A stretch of 64,000 bases of DNA, taken from positions 1 to 64,000 of the forward strand of contig JAAXIC010000014.1 of assembly GCA_012270555.1 (NCBI GenBank), read 5' to 3'. Origin of the DNA: Chloroflexota bacterium (lineage in GTDB: Bacteria > Chloroflexota > UBA11872 > VXOZ01). The notes beneath the pieces are model-generated. The model saw only the letters and a list, made by a program, of their open reading frames with translations. It searched no databases and was not told the origin of the DNA. This document shows positions 18,079 to 25,977 of the stretch, one piece after another (position 1 is the stretch's first letter; each line of letters opens with the position of its first letter). The position numbers and the translations under genes were made by a program.

Positions 18079-18792
18079 TTATCGTTGCAAGAATTCATGG
18101 TTGTGCAACTCATGCAGCGAGCGAATGCGCGAAGGGTCTGTGTTGCCGCGTGCGGCGTGGCGATCGATGAGGACCGCGCGCATGCCGATGGCTTCAGCCG
18201 GTTTGATGTCAAGTTGGACGATATCACCGATGAAGAGTACGTGCTCGGGCGCCATGTCAGCCTGCTCGAGGGCCATTCTGAAGATTTGAACGTCCGGTTT
18301 TTCGATGCCGACACAGCCCGAGAGCACTTGCGTAGGGAAATAGCGGCTGATGCCCAGGTATTCGACAAGCTCTGCGCCCCAGGCCTCCCAATTGGAAATC
18401 AGCGCCAGGGTATACTCTTCGCTCGCCAAGCGTTCCAACACCGGAATGACGTCCGGATACAGCCCGTAGCCCTGGGGTTGACTCAATTGGCCATAGATGC
18501 GCAGGACAATGTCTCTGCGCGCGGCAGACGCGATGCCTAGCTCGGCCAGCGCACTGTCGTAATAGTGAGTCCAGAAGGCGTAGGAGCGCTCATGGGTCAG
18601 CGTCCAGCCGCTATTGCTGGGATCTTCGAACTGGGGCGCGCGGCTGTCCAAAGCATTGGCAACCTCGTGATGAGGAAAAGGATGCCCAAAGTCCGCGAGC
18701 GTCTGCACGATTTGCTCGGCAACCGATGGATTGGCCGTAGTCAGCGTACCACCAAGATCGAAGAAGATGCCTTTTGACGTGTTCTGTGTCAT
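18079..18792 (-). CDS. HAD-superfamily hydrolase
   Basis: The protein is 237 residues from the ATG at 18792, where the HAD fold starts at once; a longer frame to 18945 would add 51 residues unlike the family. Motif I reads FFDLGGTLT, motif II LISNW, motif III IEKPD and motif IV GDIVQLD. The second Asp of the usual DxDGT motif is Gly (DLGGT), as in many haloacid-dehalogenase/phosphatase-like members, which would weaken the general acid. A small-metabolite phosphatase is the likeliest role. It is divergent from pyrE, and its promoter must lie in the 18793-19087 region. Confidence 0.82.
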   Translation of the reverse strand: MTQNTSKGIFFDLGGTLTTANPSVAEQIVQTLADFGHPFPHHEVANALDSRAPQFEDPSNSGWTLTHERSYAFWTHYYDSALAELGIASAARRDIVLRIYGQLSQPQGYGLYPDVIPVLERLASEEYTLALISNWEAWGAELVEYLGISRYFPTQVLSGCVGIEKPDVQIFRMALEQADMAPEHVLFIGDIVQLDIKPAEAIGMRAVLIDRHAARGNTDPSRIRSLHELHNHEFLQR

Positions 18793-19048
18793 GGGTTTTT
18801 GCAGAGTGAAGGGAAGACCGAGGATTTCGGCGCGTTCTTGGGACTGGCTGTATTGTCCGTGGCTGTGGCGGGATGTGTCAACCAGTGCCCGTCGTGGCTC
18901 CAGATTCTTGCGACTGATGAGGCTAATGCGACCGTGATCGCGCAATTGAACCCTGAATGGTTTTTTGCGTATTCCAGCCGCGACTCGGTTTCCAGTCCTT
19001 ACTCAGAGGATATGCTCTGGTCAGAGGCGCCGCCGCTCGTTAGAATCG

Positions 19049-19063
19049 AGTGTGTTACACACT
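19049..19063. promoter_or_regulatory. 15-bp palindrome upstream of pyrE, operator-like
   Basis: AGTGTGTTACACACT is a perfect 7-1-7 palindrome that ends 24 bp before the pyrE start codon. It is in a good place for a repressor site, or for the start of a leader structure, in the divergent pyrE/HAD intergenic region. No matching regulator is known from the window. Confidence 0.35.
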
Positions 19064-19087
19064 GAGCCAGAGAAGAGGTGGAAACCT

Positions 19088-19651
19088 GTGGATGCTGAGC
19101 GAGACCGCCTGCGCCAGTTGCTGCAAGCGGAAGCGATAAAAATAGGGGACTTCGTACTCAGTTCCGGCCAGCGGGCGAATTATTACATCGATTGCCGTCT
19201 TGTCACGCTATGCGCGGAAGGCGCACACCTAACGGGGCAGGTGATGTTGCAGGCGTTGGGCGATCCCTTGCCAGACGCCGTTGCCGGCATGTCGGTCGCC
19301 GCGGACCCGGTGGTGACCGCCGTCGCGATTGCCAGTTTCACGGCAGGTACGCCGCTTGCCGCTCTCATCGTGCGCAGCCAGGCGAAAGAGCACGGCACCG
19401 GCAAGCAGGTGGAAGGCCCGCTGCGGCCAGGAATGCGGGTAGCGATCCTGGAGGATACGGTCACGACCGGCGGTTCTGTGTTGCGCGCGGCGGAGGCGGT
19501 CAAGGAAGCAGGAGGTGTGGTAACCGGCATATGGACGCTTGTGGATCGCTTGCAGGGCGGTGCAGCCGCTATTGCCGCGGCTGGCTACGCATACGGGCAC
19601 ATATTTACGATTGAGGACCTAGGAGTTAAGCCAACGCTGCACAAGGATTGA
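19088..19651 (+). CDS. pyrE: Orotate phosphoribosyltransferase
   Basis: From the GTG at 19088, with AGAGG 9 bp upstream, the product is 187 residues, in the normal range; the open frame extends 41 codons further upstream without family resemblance. The N-terminal block DFVLSSGQRANYYIDCR matches the PyrE orotate/PRPP-side motif, and the PRPP loop is VAILEDTVTTGGS near residue 121. The enzyme converts orotate and PRPP into OMP in pyrimidine synthesis. No other pyr gene is in the window. A 15-bp palindrome precedes the start. Confidence 0.93.
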   Translation: MDAERDRLRQLLQAEAIKIGDFVLSSGQRANYYIDCRLVTLCAEGAHLTGQVMLQALGDPLPDAVAGMSVAADPVVTAVAIASFTAGTPLAALIVRSQAKEHGTGKQVEGPLRPGMRVAILEDTVTTGGSVLRAAEAVKEAGGVVTGIWTLVDRLQGGAAAIAAAGYAYGHIFTIEDLGVKPTLHKD

Positions 19652-19734
19652 CGTTTGGATTGCGCTTATACGAGTCCTGACCAGCATCATCTTTAGGTTT
19701 CTGTGTGTATTCCCGATCTCTGAAGAACGCTGTT

Positions 19735-19925
19735 TCCGTTCGTGCTGAGGGCTGCGCGCAGCCGGCTGCGCGCAGCCTGGGCTTTATGAAAGCCCCTGTC
19801 GAAGCATGAACGGAGGGAATAGGTTTGCGGAGTTGCTACCCGCTACCTCCGCCGTTCACCCTTCGACGATGCTCAGAGCCTGCCCCGTACTCGATACAGC
19901 GATCGAACGATACGGGGGCGAACGG
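19735..19925. repeat. Repeat cluster (families B and C) upstream of mnmE
   Basis: The 19652-20033 gap has no convincing gene. It holds a family B unit at 19735-19814 (TTCGTGCTGAG, a GCTGCGCGCAGC duplication, CTTTATGAA, GTCGAAGCATGAACGG). From 19857 follows a CCCTTCGACGATGCTCAG word, interrupted by the family C palindrome (19878-19897) before its GGGCGAACGG end. This looks like one repeat inserted into another. Confidence 0.65.
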
Positions 19926-20033
19926 CTTGGTCACGCTATTCTTGGAGTAAGACAAGCCCAAATAGATTGGAATCATTGGGCAAAAGCAAGAACCAACTCG
20001 GGAGTATGTCTCCCAAGATCGAGGATTACGCGT

Positions 20034-21428
20034 GTGGATTTTGAGGACACCATCGCCGCCGTAGCCACGCCGCCGGGTGAAGGCGCAATCGGTATCGTGC
20101 GGCTGAGCGGCAGTCAGTCCCTTCCGATTGGCAAACGCTGCTTTCGGCGGCAGAAGCCCGGCAAGTGGCAGAGCCACCGGGCGTACGTCGGTCTCGTGTG
20201 CGATCCGGCCAACAACGAGCGTGTGGACCAGGCGCTTTGCACCTATATGCGGCGGCCGCACTCGTACACGGGTGAAGACGTGGTTGAGTTTTCCTGTCAC
20301 GGCAGCCCCGCCGTGCTGCGCTGGATGCTCGCCTTGCTCGTTGCGCAAGGCGCGCGCTTGGCCCGGCCTGGCGAGTTTACGCTGCGCGCCTTTCTCAACG
20401 GCAAGCTCGATCTGGCCCAGGCTGAGGCGGTCATAGACGTGGTACGCGCCCGCTCGGGTAAGGGACTTTCGTTCGCGCTCGACCAATTGGATGGCCGCCT
20501 GTCACGTCACGTGCAGCAGTTGCGGCAAGAGGTGCTGGGGCTGCTGGCGCGTTTGGAAGCCAACATCGACTTCAGCGAGGACGACGTGCCCGCGGTCCCC
20601 GCACACGAGGTGGAAGCAACCCTCGCAGACATGCTCTCCGCCTTGGATCAACTGCTGGCAACAGCGCAGAGCGGCGCGCTGGTGCGTGACGGCGTACCTG
20701 CGGTACTCGTCGGACGCCCCAACGTCGGCAAGTCGAGCTTATTGAATGCGTTCTTATCCGCCGACCGGGCGATCGTAACGGACATCCCAGGAACGACGCG
20801 GGACGTGCTGGAAGAGACCGTTGACGTTGACGGCATACCGCTCGTGCTGGCGGATACGGCGGGCATAGCCGCCACGCAAGACGTGGTGGAGCAGCTTGGC
20901 GTCGAGCGCAGCCGGGCGTCGCTGGCTGCCGCCCGCTTGATAATTTTGGTCTTGGACAGCAGCATGCCGTTGCAACCGGCAGACCACGACGTGATTGCAG
21001 AAGTGAACAGCGCCCGCGCAGCAGATCCGGACCGGCGGACGATCATCGCCCTGAACAAGGCTGACAAGGCACGGGTCCTTTTCCCCAACGACGTGCAACA
21101 CGTGCTCGATGGCACTCCGGTCGTGCAGACCTCGGCTGTTACCAACGACGGCCTGGAGGCGTTGTGCGCGGGTATCAGCGAAATACTTTTGCGGGGCGGG
21201 TTGCCGGCTGATAGTGCCGTGGTAACCTCGCTCCGCCATCAAGAGGTTTTGCAGGAAGCGCGCGCGGCGCTTATGGAGGCGCGCCAGGCCGCGGTTGACG
21301 ATCTTCCCGCGGACTTTGTCTGCATCGGTCTGCGGGCCGCGGTGAGTGCGTTCGGTGAGTTGACCGGCGAGAGCGCGACGGAAGATCTCCTCGACCGCAT
21401 CTTCGGCGAGTTCTGCATCGGAAAGTAG
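20034..21428 (+). CDS. mnmE: tRNA uridine-5-carboxymethylaminomethyl modification GTPase
   Basis: From the GTG at 20034 (GAGG 9 bp upstream) the product is 464 residues, normal for MnmE. It opens with FEDTIAAVATPPGEGAIGIVR, the folate-binding N-terminal domain signature, abbreviated here. The G domain carries GRPNVGKSS, DTAG and NKAD, and the C-terminus is the conserved FCIGK with its functional Cys. With MnmG, which is not in the window, it modifies wobble U34 in tRNAs. The longer frame back to 19806 runs through repeat sequence and is rejected as coding. The VanZ-like gene is convergent and close. Confidence 0.93.
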   Translation: MDFEDTIAAVATPPGEGAIGIVRLSGSQSLPIGKRCFRRQKPGKWQSHRAYVGLVCDPANNERVDQALCTYMRRPHSYTGEDVVEFSCHGSPAVLRWMLALLVAQGARLARPGEFTLRAFLNGKLDLAQAEAVIDVVRARSGKGLSFALDQLDGRLSRHVQQLRQEVLGLLARLEANIDFSEDDVPAVPAHEVEATLADMLSALDQLLATAQSGALVRDGVPAVLVGRPNVGKSSLLNAFLSADRAIVTDIPGTTRDVLEETVDVDGIPLVLADTAGIAATQDVVEQLGVERSRASLAAARLIILVLDSSMPLQPADHDVIAEVNSARAADPDRRTIIALNKADKARVLFPNDVQHVLDGTPVVQTSAVTNDGLEALCAGISEILLRGGLPADSAVVTSLRHQEVLQEARAALMEARQAAVDDLPADFVCIGLRAAVSAFGELTGESATEDLLDRIFGEFCIGK

Positions 21429-21441
21429 ATGAAAAGCGCGC

Positions 21442-21933
21442 TCAGGGTTCCTGTCGGCGCTCTTCACGGGAAGTGTTGTTGCGGTTTCGCCACTGCTGCA
21501 CGACATTCCAGGCCAAAAGGGCGCTCGCGCCGCCGATGACGTCCACCGCCACATCCTGCCAGGTGGCGCTTCTTCCCGGTACGAAAGACTGGTGAAACTC
21601 ATCGCTGAGGGCATAGACAATGACAATGATGAGCGCCAGGGGCTGAATCTTTGGATGGGGAAAGCGCGAGTAGATCGCGCGGTACCAGAGCACCGCCAGC
21701 ACGGCGTATTCCACAAAATGTGCGCCATACTTCACCAGCGAGTCGAGGAGGCTATGCGTGAGGGACGGCAGCGTGGGTTGTGCGGAACCGTAGTAGATGA
21801 GGGCCATCCAGAGAAGTGGAGGCAGCCAGTAGAAGAGAAAGCTGCGTATATGGGAGGGTTTCACAGGATGGGCTATTGTCCAAACACTAGAGCGCACACA
21901 ATTCAACACGCCAGACGCCGTCCTGTGGGTCAA
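21442..21933 (-). CDS. VanZ-like membrane protein
   Basis: The product of at most 163 residues has about four transmembrane segments and the VanZ-like signature DEFHQSFVPGR followed by a W-Q-D-V-x-x-D-V-I-G-G block near residues 108-135. The family is named for a teicoplanin-resistance protein, but chromosomal members are mostly of unknown role in the envelope. The start is unclear: the TTG at 21933 sits directly against a GGAGG, with no spacing, so a GTG up to 15 codons further in may be the true start. It lies 24 bp downstream of nrdR on the same strand. Confidence 0.8.
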   Translation of the reverse strand: MTHRTASGVLNCVRSSVWTIAHPVKPSHIRSFLFYWLPPLLWMALIYYGSAQPTLPSLTHSLLDSLVKYGAHFVEYAVLAVLWYRAIYSRFPHPKIQPLALIIVIVYALSDEFHQSFVPGRSATWQDVAVDVIGGASALLAWNVVQQWRNRNNTSREERRQEP

Positions 21934-21957
21934 CCTCCAAGAGCCTGGGAGATTTTC

Positions 21958-22596
21958 CTACGTGATGGACGTTTCTTCCGGCAGTAGAGCAATTTGGTCC
22001 GGCTGGGCGCGGCTGCGTTTCCACTGCTGGTACTCGGCAATTTCCTCGGCAATGCTGTCGATGTCTTCGAAGCGGCGATAGACCGAAGCGAAACGCACGT
22101 AGGCCACTTCATCGAGGACGCGCAGGCGCTGCATTACTCTATCGCCGATGACCGTGGACTCTACCTCGGGTTCGCCCACTGCAAGCAGGTCGCGTTCGAT
22201 GTCGTCAACGATGTTTCCGACCTGCTCCGAGCTGACGGGGCGTTTCCAGCACGCCGTGCTGATCTTGTCGCGCAGTTTCCCCCGGTTGAACTCCTCACGC
22301 CGGCCGTCCCGCTTTACTACCGTGAGCGGCACCGGGTCAACCCGCTCGGTGGTCGTGAACTCTCTGCCGCAGCGCAGGCACTCGCGGAACCGTCGCGATC
22401 CGGCCTTGAGCAGTTGGTACGAAGCGACGCGAGACTCAATAGACTCGCAGTGAGGGCAGGCAAGGACTTCCAAGCGCTCATACGTGGTGTAGCGGTGACC
22501 GCAATTGCCGCATTCGCGGCGGCGGCGAATGCTCATTTCTTCCGGTCGACTATCAACCACGCGGGTATCTTGCTTGGCGCACTGTGGGCAACGCAT
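21958..22596 (-). CDS. nrdR: NrdR-type ribonucleotide reductase repressor with two zinc ribbons
   Basis: The second of two adjacent ATGs (22596) is chosen: GGAGGT lies 6 bp upstream of it but directly abuts the first. The product is 212 residues; ordinary NrdR has about 150. Cys3, 6, 29 and 32 with the DSR and RRRREC phrases make the usual zinc ribbon. A second ribbon follows at Cys47, 50, 73 and 76 with its own RECLRCG-EFTT-ER, a duplication of the same module. An ATP-cone starts near residue 90 (VVKRDGRREEF). NrdR binds paired NrdR boxes upstream of nrd genes and senses dATP/ATP. No nrd gene is near. Confidence 0.88.
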   Translation of the reverse strand: MRCPQCAKQDTRVVDSRPEEMSIRRRRECGNCGHRYTTYERLEVLACPHCESIESRVASYQLLKAGSRRFRECLRCGREFTTTERVDPVPLTVVKRDGRREEFNRGKLRDKISTACWKRPVSSEQVGNIVDDIERDLLAVGEPEVESTVIGDRVMQRLRVLDEVAYVRFASVYRRFEDIDSIAEEIAEYQQWKRSRAQPDQIALLPEETSIT

Positions 22597-22738
22597 GCGC
22601 ATACCTCCGTAGGCGTCTATCGATTCGTCAGAGCGAGCAGGCGCAACTGTGGCCGGCTACAACGTGCCTCGGTATTGGACATCCACCACTATAGCACAGT
22701 ATGTAGTTTCCATAAAGCAAAGCCGGATCAAGATATTG

Positions 22739-23497
22739 TTAGTGGAGCGCTGAGAGGATGTAATCGGGGTTCTCCGTCAATACCTCGCACGAAACGTCGA
22801 CGTTCGCTTGGGCATCGATAACGTACGTTCTACTCTCCCCGATCATCGCGCGTTGGAGGAGGCCGCGCTCGAGGAATACCGGCTCCATGTTGCCCAGGTG
22901 GCGCGTGATACCGCGATCAAAGCAATCGTAGCGGCGGGCGGTAACCGTGCGTCTACGGCCGTCCCTGTCTTCCACGATAGCGCCCTTGATCGTCGCGAAG
23001 CCCAAGTAAGCGGGGCGCACGATCTCCTCCGCGCAATGGAAGACGGAATTGCTGCCGAGCGACGCGCCAAAGAAGACAACCTTTCCGCCAAGTTCGTACA
23101 GGCGGAAGTAGGGTGAATCCGGCCCGCAAGGGGTATCCCGATGCGCGGCGGTGAGGTAGGCCGCCTGCGACCCTATGGCCGCGGCGGAAGACACGGGGTG
23201 GCCGCTCCGAACAGCCTCTTTGCGCTGGCGCAGCGTCTCGGTAATGCGTCCCGAACTCGACGGTGCCTTGCCGACGGAAAACAGATGCGGCCAAGACTTG
23301 AGGACTGTGAAGGTCAAGGTAGGCACAAGTACGGTGCCGCTGTCTCCCACGGTCTCTAAGAGCGCGTCGATTACGGTGTCGGCGCCGCCCTCCACGTAGC
23401 CAAAGCTGCGCAAGGAGCTATGGACGAGCAGCAAGTCGCCGGACATGACGCCAAGATCGTGGAGTCCTGCGCGAATCTGATTCTTGTCAACGGACAT
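22739..23497 (-). CDS. Aminoglycoside 3-N-acetyltransferase-family protein
   Basis: This 252-residue protein fits the AAC(3) family: LLLVHSSLRSFG near residue 23, a GTVLVPTLTF block near residue 54, HPVSSAAAIGSQA near residue 99, and a late LGFATIKG segment. The family transfers acetyl from acetyl-CoA to amino groups; chromosomal members in non-producers, such as YokD of Bacillus, often have unknown acceptors. It is the first gene of a reverse run with nrdR and the VanZ-like gene. An antibiotic-resistance role should not be assumed. Confidence 0.85.
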   Translation of the reverse strand: MSVDKNQIRAGLHDLGVMSGDLLLVHSSLRSFGYVEGGADTVIDALLETVGDSGTVLVPTLTFTVLKSWPHLFSVGKAPSSSGRITETLRQRKEAVRSGHPVSSAAAIGSQAAYLTAAHRDTPCGPDSPYFRLYELGGKVVFFGASLGSNSVFHCAEEIVRPAYLGFATIKGAIVEDRDGRRRTVTARRYDCFDRGITRHLGNMEPVFLERGLLQRAMIGESRTYVIDAQANVDVSCEVLTENPDYILSALH

Positions 23498-23966
23498 ATT
23501 CTATCCTCACTCTGCGGTCGTGCCGCGGAACAGTAGGTATGCGCCCAGGCAATGAGACACAGTTGGCAGCGATGCGTGTCAGGGAGCGGGAGGAGGCCTT
23601 AGTCACCTGCGTGGGGAGATAAGGTGTGTGGCGTAGCCCCTACACCGTCTGTGCGCTTGACGCTGTGCATGAAAGTCCTGCTACGCAGAAGCCAAGAGCC
23701 GGAGTTTGAGGACATCCCTGTGCTCTCAAGCATGCTCTGGTGCGGGAAATGTAATGTTTCTTACCGTAAACGTTAGACTCTTATACAATTCTTAAGGTTG
23801 TCTAGTGCCCTGGGACTATTGCCATAATACCCCATGCTATAATGGGTAGCAGTTGACGGAGGGTTCTTTGGCGCGAATTGGGAGCGATGGCGTCTTGCGA
23901 TTTGCAGGGCATGGTACAGTATCAGTAATCTATCCTCCCCTTTAGTATGGAAGGCACGGTGAAGCT
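23498..23966. other. Gene-free region between divergent aac(3)-like and ftsH-like genes
   Basis: No gene or RNA family is recognised here. The middle part (23750-23850) is distinctly AT-richer than its surroundings and holds promoter-like words, including one clear extended -10. A weak hairpin (GGTGT...GGC-GTA-GCC...ACACC) lies at about 23623-23648. Both flanking genes point away, so this is a shared promoter region. Confidence 0.5.
23835..23843 (+). promoter_or_regulatory. Extended -10 promoter element of the ftsH-like gene
   Basis: TGCTATAAT is a perfect extended -10 box (TGn plus TATAAT). No good -35 lies 17 bp upstream, which extended -10 promoters tolerate. Transcription would begin near 23850, leaving a leader of about 115 bases before the start codon at 23967. 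Confidence 0.5.
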
Positions 23967-25784
23967 ATGATAGGCGGGGTCCTGGGGTTCATCGGTCGTC
24001 ACTGGCGCGGCATTCTGCTTTGGGTGCTGGTTGCGATCGGCTTTTGGTGGTCTGTTGCCACGTTCGGCGCAGGAAACGTCCTGCAGATTCTGTTTCTCAT
24101 CTTTGCCACGCTGTTCCAGCTTGCCTTTGCGATTCTCTTCGTATTGATTCAGTTCGTGGCCCTCTTCTGGTTCCTCGGTCGCGGACGTGTGTACTGGATC
24201 ATGCCCGGTGGTGAAACGGGAATCTCCTTCAAGGACTACCGCGGCAACGAGCAAGTCTTGGAAGTATCAGCGCGGATCGTGACCCTGTTGCGCGGCGTGC
24301 GCGACTTCAAGCGCATGGGCGGTGAGGTTTCACGCGGCTTACTGCTCATCGGGCCGCCGGGCACCGGTAAGACGTATTTGGCGCAAGCCATTGCCACCGA
24401 GGCCGGCGTACCCTTTGCGTACGCATCCGCGCCCGGTTTCCAGAATATGTTCATGGGCGTCGGCAACCTGCGCATCATGATGCTTTACGGCAAGGCGCGG
24501 CGGCTCGCGCGGAAGTACGGCTCCGCTATCATTTTCATCGATGAGATCGATGCCGTCGGTACCGCCCGTACCTCGCAGATGGGCGGCGGCATGGGCATGA
24601 TGGGCGGCATGTTCGGCGGCGGCATGGGCATGCTCAATACCCTGCTCCTAGAGATGGACCCGCCTAACGTGGACACAAGCTGGAAGGCGCGCATTCTGCG
24701 CCGCCTCGGTCTCCGCAGAGGCAAGGCGATACAGCCGGTGGTGCTGACGATTGGCGCGACCAACATCGCTGAAGTGTTGGACCAAGCCCTGCTGCGCCCA
24801 GGACGTTTCGACCGCAAGATCACGATTGACGCGCCTGACTTCGACGGCCGCAAAGACGTCATCCAGTACTACATGGACAAAGTGCGGCACGATCCTGACA
24901 TCGACATCGATAAGATTGCCGCTGACACCGTGGGCTATACGCCGGTGAGCATCAAATACCTCATCAACGAAGCCGCGGTCGTCGCGCACTTCGAGGGCCG
25001 CGACTATGTTTCGTACACAGACTTCAGTGAGGCGCGGGAGACGAATGAGTGGGGCTTGCGCCAGCCAATCCGCAGTATGAGCGAAAAGGAACGGCGGCGA
25101 CTGGCGTACCACGAGACCGGCCACGCCATCGCCATGGCCTTGCTGCAGCCTGAGAACGAGCTCTATAAGGTCACGATCATCCGCTATGGAAGCGCTTTGG
25201 GTCTGGCTGCCAGCACGCCACTCGAAGAGCGCTATACGCAGTCCCGCGAAGAGATACTCTCGGAAATCAAGGTTGCCCTGGCCAGTCGTGCCGCCGAGGA
25301 ACTCTTCCTGGGCACCGGCCTTACCGGCGTTACCTCCGACTTGCAACAGGCGACGCGCCTGGCGATGGGGTACTTCGGCTTCTACGGCATGGGCAACAGC
25401 TTCTACTCGTATCTCGCCATGCCCAGCGGCTTGGGCGGCATTGATCCGGATACCAAGCGTCGTATCGAGGCATTGCTGGATGAGCAATATCGCGAGGTGA
25501 AGCAACTCCTGGCCGAGCATGCCGATGAAGTGCACATCATTTCAGAACGGTTGCTGGAGGAGTTAGAATTGCATGGCGAGGATGTCAAGGAAATCCTGGA
25601 GTCCCGCGGCGTGAAACGTGAGCCCGTGGGGGTCGCCGCTCTGACCGGCTACTCAAGCGGTCTGGCTTTGGGCCAGCAGAGTAACGGGCCGTCAGATTCG
25701 CCGGGGCCAAACGGCAATCCGGTCGATCCTCCTGATAATCAAGTGGAGTCAAGCGAGGAAACGGACGGGAAATCTGATTCCTAG
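23967..25784 (+). CDS. FtsH-like AAA+ membrane metalloprotease, divergent
   Basis: The 605-residue protein has hydrophobic segments at about 15-31 and 38-70 with almost nothing between, so the periplasmic domain of FtsH is missing. Walker A is GPPGTGKT (129-136), Walker B IIFIDEID (188-195), the arginine finger region RPGRFDR near 278, the zinc site HETGH (382-386), and the third ligand probably Asp458 in TSDLQQAT. All catalytic residues are present. Odd features are a Gly/Met-rich insert at 206-222 and a basic insert at 236-256 that replace the usual short loop before the FtsH second region of homology. The tail is Pro/Gly/Ser-rich. It should degrade membrane proteins. A strong terminator follows. 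Confidence 0.88.
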   Translation: MIGGVLGFIGRHWRGILLWVLVAIGFWWSVATFGAGNVLQILFLIFATLFQLAFAILFVLIQFVALFWFLGRGRVYWIMPGGETGISFKDYRGNEQVLEVSARIVTLLRGVRDFKRMGGEVSRGLLLIGPPGTGKTYLAQAIATEAGVPFAYASAPGFQNMFMGVGNLRIMMLYGKARRLARKYGSAIIFIDEIDAVGTARTSQMGGGMGMMGGMFGGGMGMLNTLLLEMDPPNVDTSWKARILRRLGLRRGKAIQPVVLTIGATNIAEVLDQALLRPGRFDRKITIDAPDFDGRKDVIQYYMDKVRHDPDIDIDKIAADTVGYTPVSIKYLINEAAVVAHFEGRDYVSYTDFSEARETNEWGLRQPIRSMSEKERRRLAYHETGHAIAMALLQPENELYKVTIIRYGSALGLAASTPLEERYTQSREEILSEIKVALASRAAEELFLGTGLTGVTSDLQQATRLAMGYFGFYGMGNSFYSYLAMPSGLGGIDPDTKRRIEALLDEQYREVKQLLAEHADEVHIISERLLEELELHGEDVKEILESRGVKREPVGVAALTGYSSGLALGQQSNGPSDSPGPNGNPVDPPDNQVESSEETDGKSDS

Positions 25785-25858
25785 TAGCAGAATTGGGAAA
25801 GGCTGATTTACGCTTGGCTCATGGCGATTGCGTCAAAGACGACGACTTCGTTGAAACG

Positions 25859-25910
25859 GCGCACTATCAGCGTGCTGCGCATAGCATGAGGATAGTGCGC
25901 TCTTTTTCTC
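25859..25910 (+). terminator. Rho-independent terminator after the ftsH-like gene
   Basis: Perfect 10-bp arms GCGCACTATC (25859-25868) and GATAGTGCGC (25891-25900) are followed at once by TCTTTTTCTC. The loop is 22 bases and can pair further. It separates the protease from the UPF0182 gene. Confidence 0.8.
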
Positions 25911-25977
25911 CAATCGTCTCTACATATCTAGTGGAACAGCGTAGCAACGCTACGCGACGTAAACTGTGAGGATGTCC

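Noticed and set aside
19806-20033. N-terminal extension of MnmE
   Set aside because: The added 76 residues are translated repeat sequence, and the MnmE motif starts right after the GTG at 20034.
22739-23497. Acquired antibiotic-resistance gene
   Set aside because: The protein belongs to the AAC(3) family, but the surroundings are housekeeping genes with no integron or mobile sequence, and chromosomal members often do not act on drugs.
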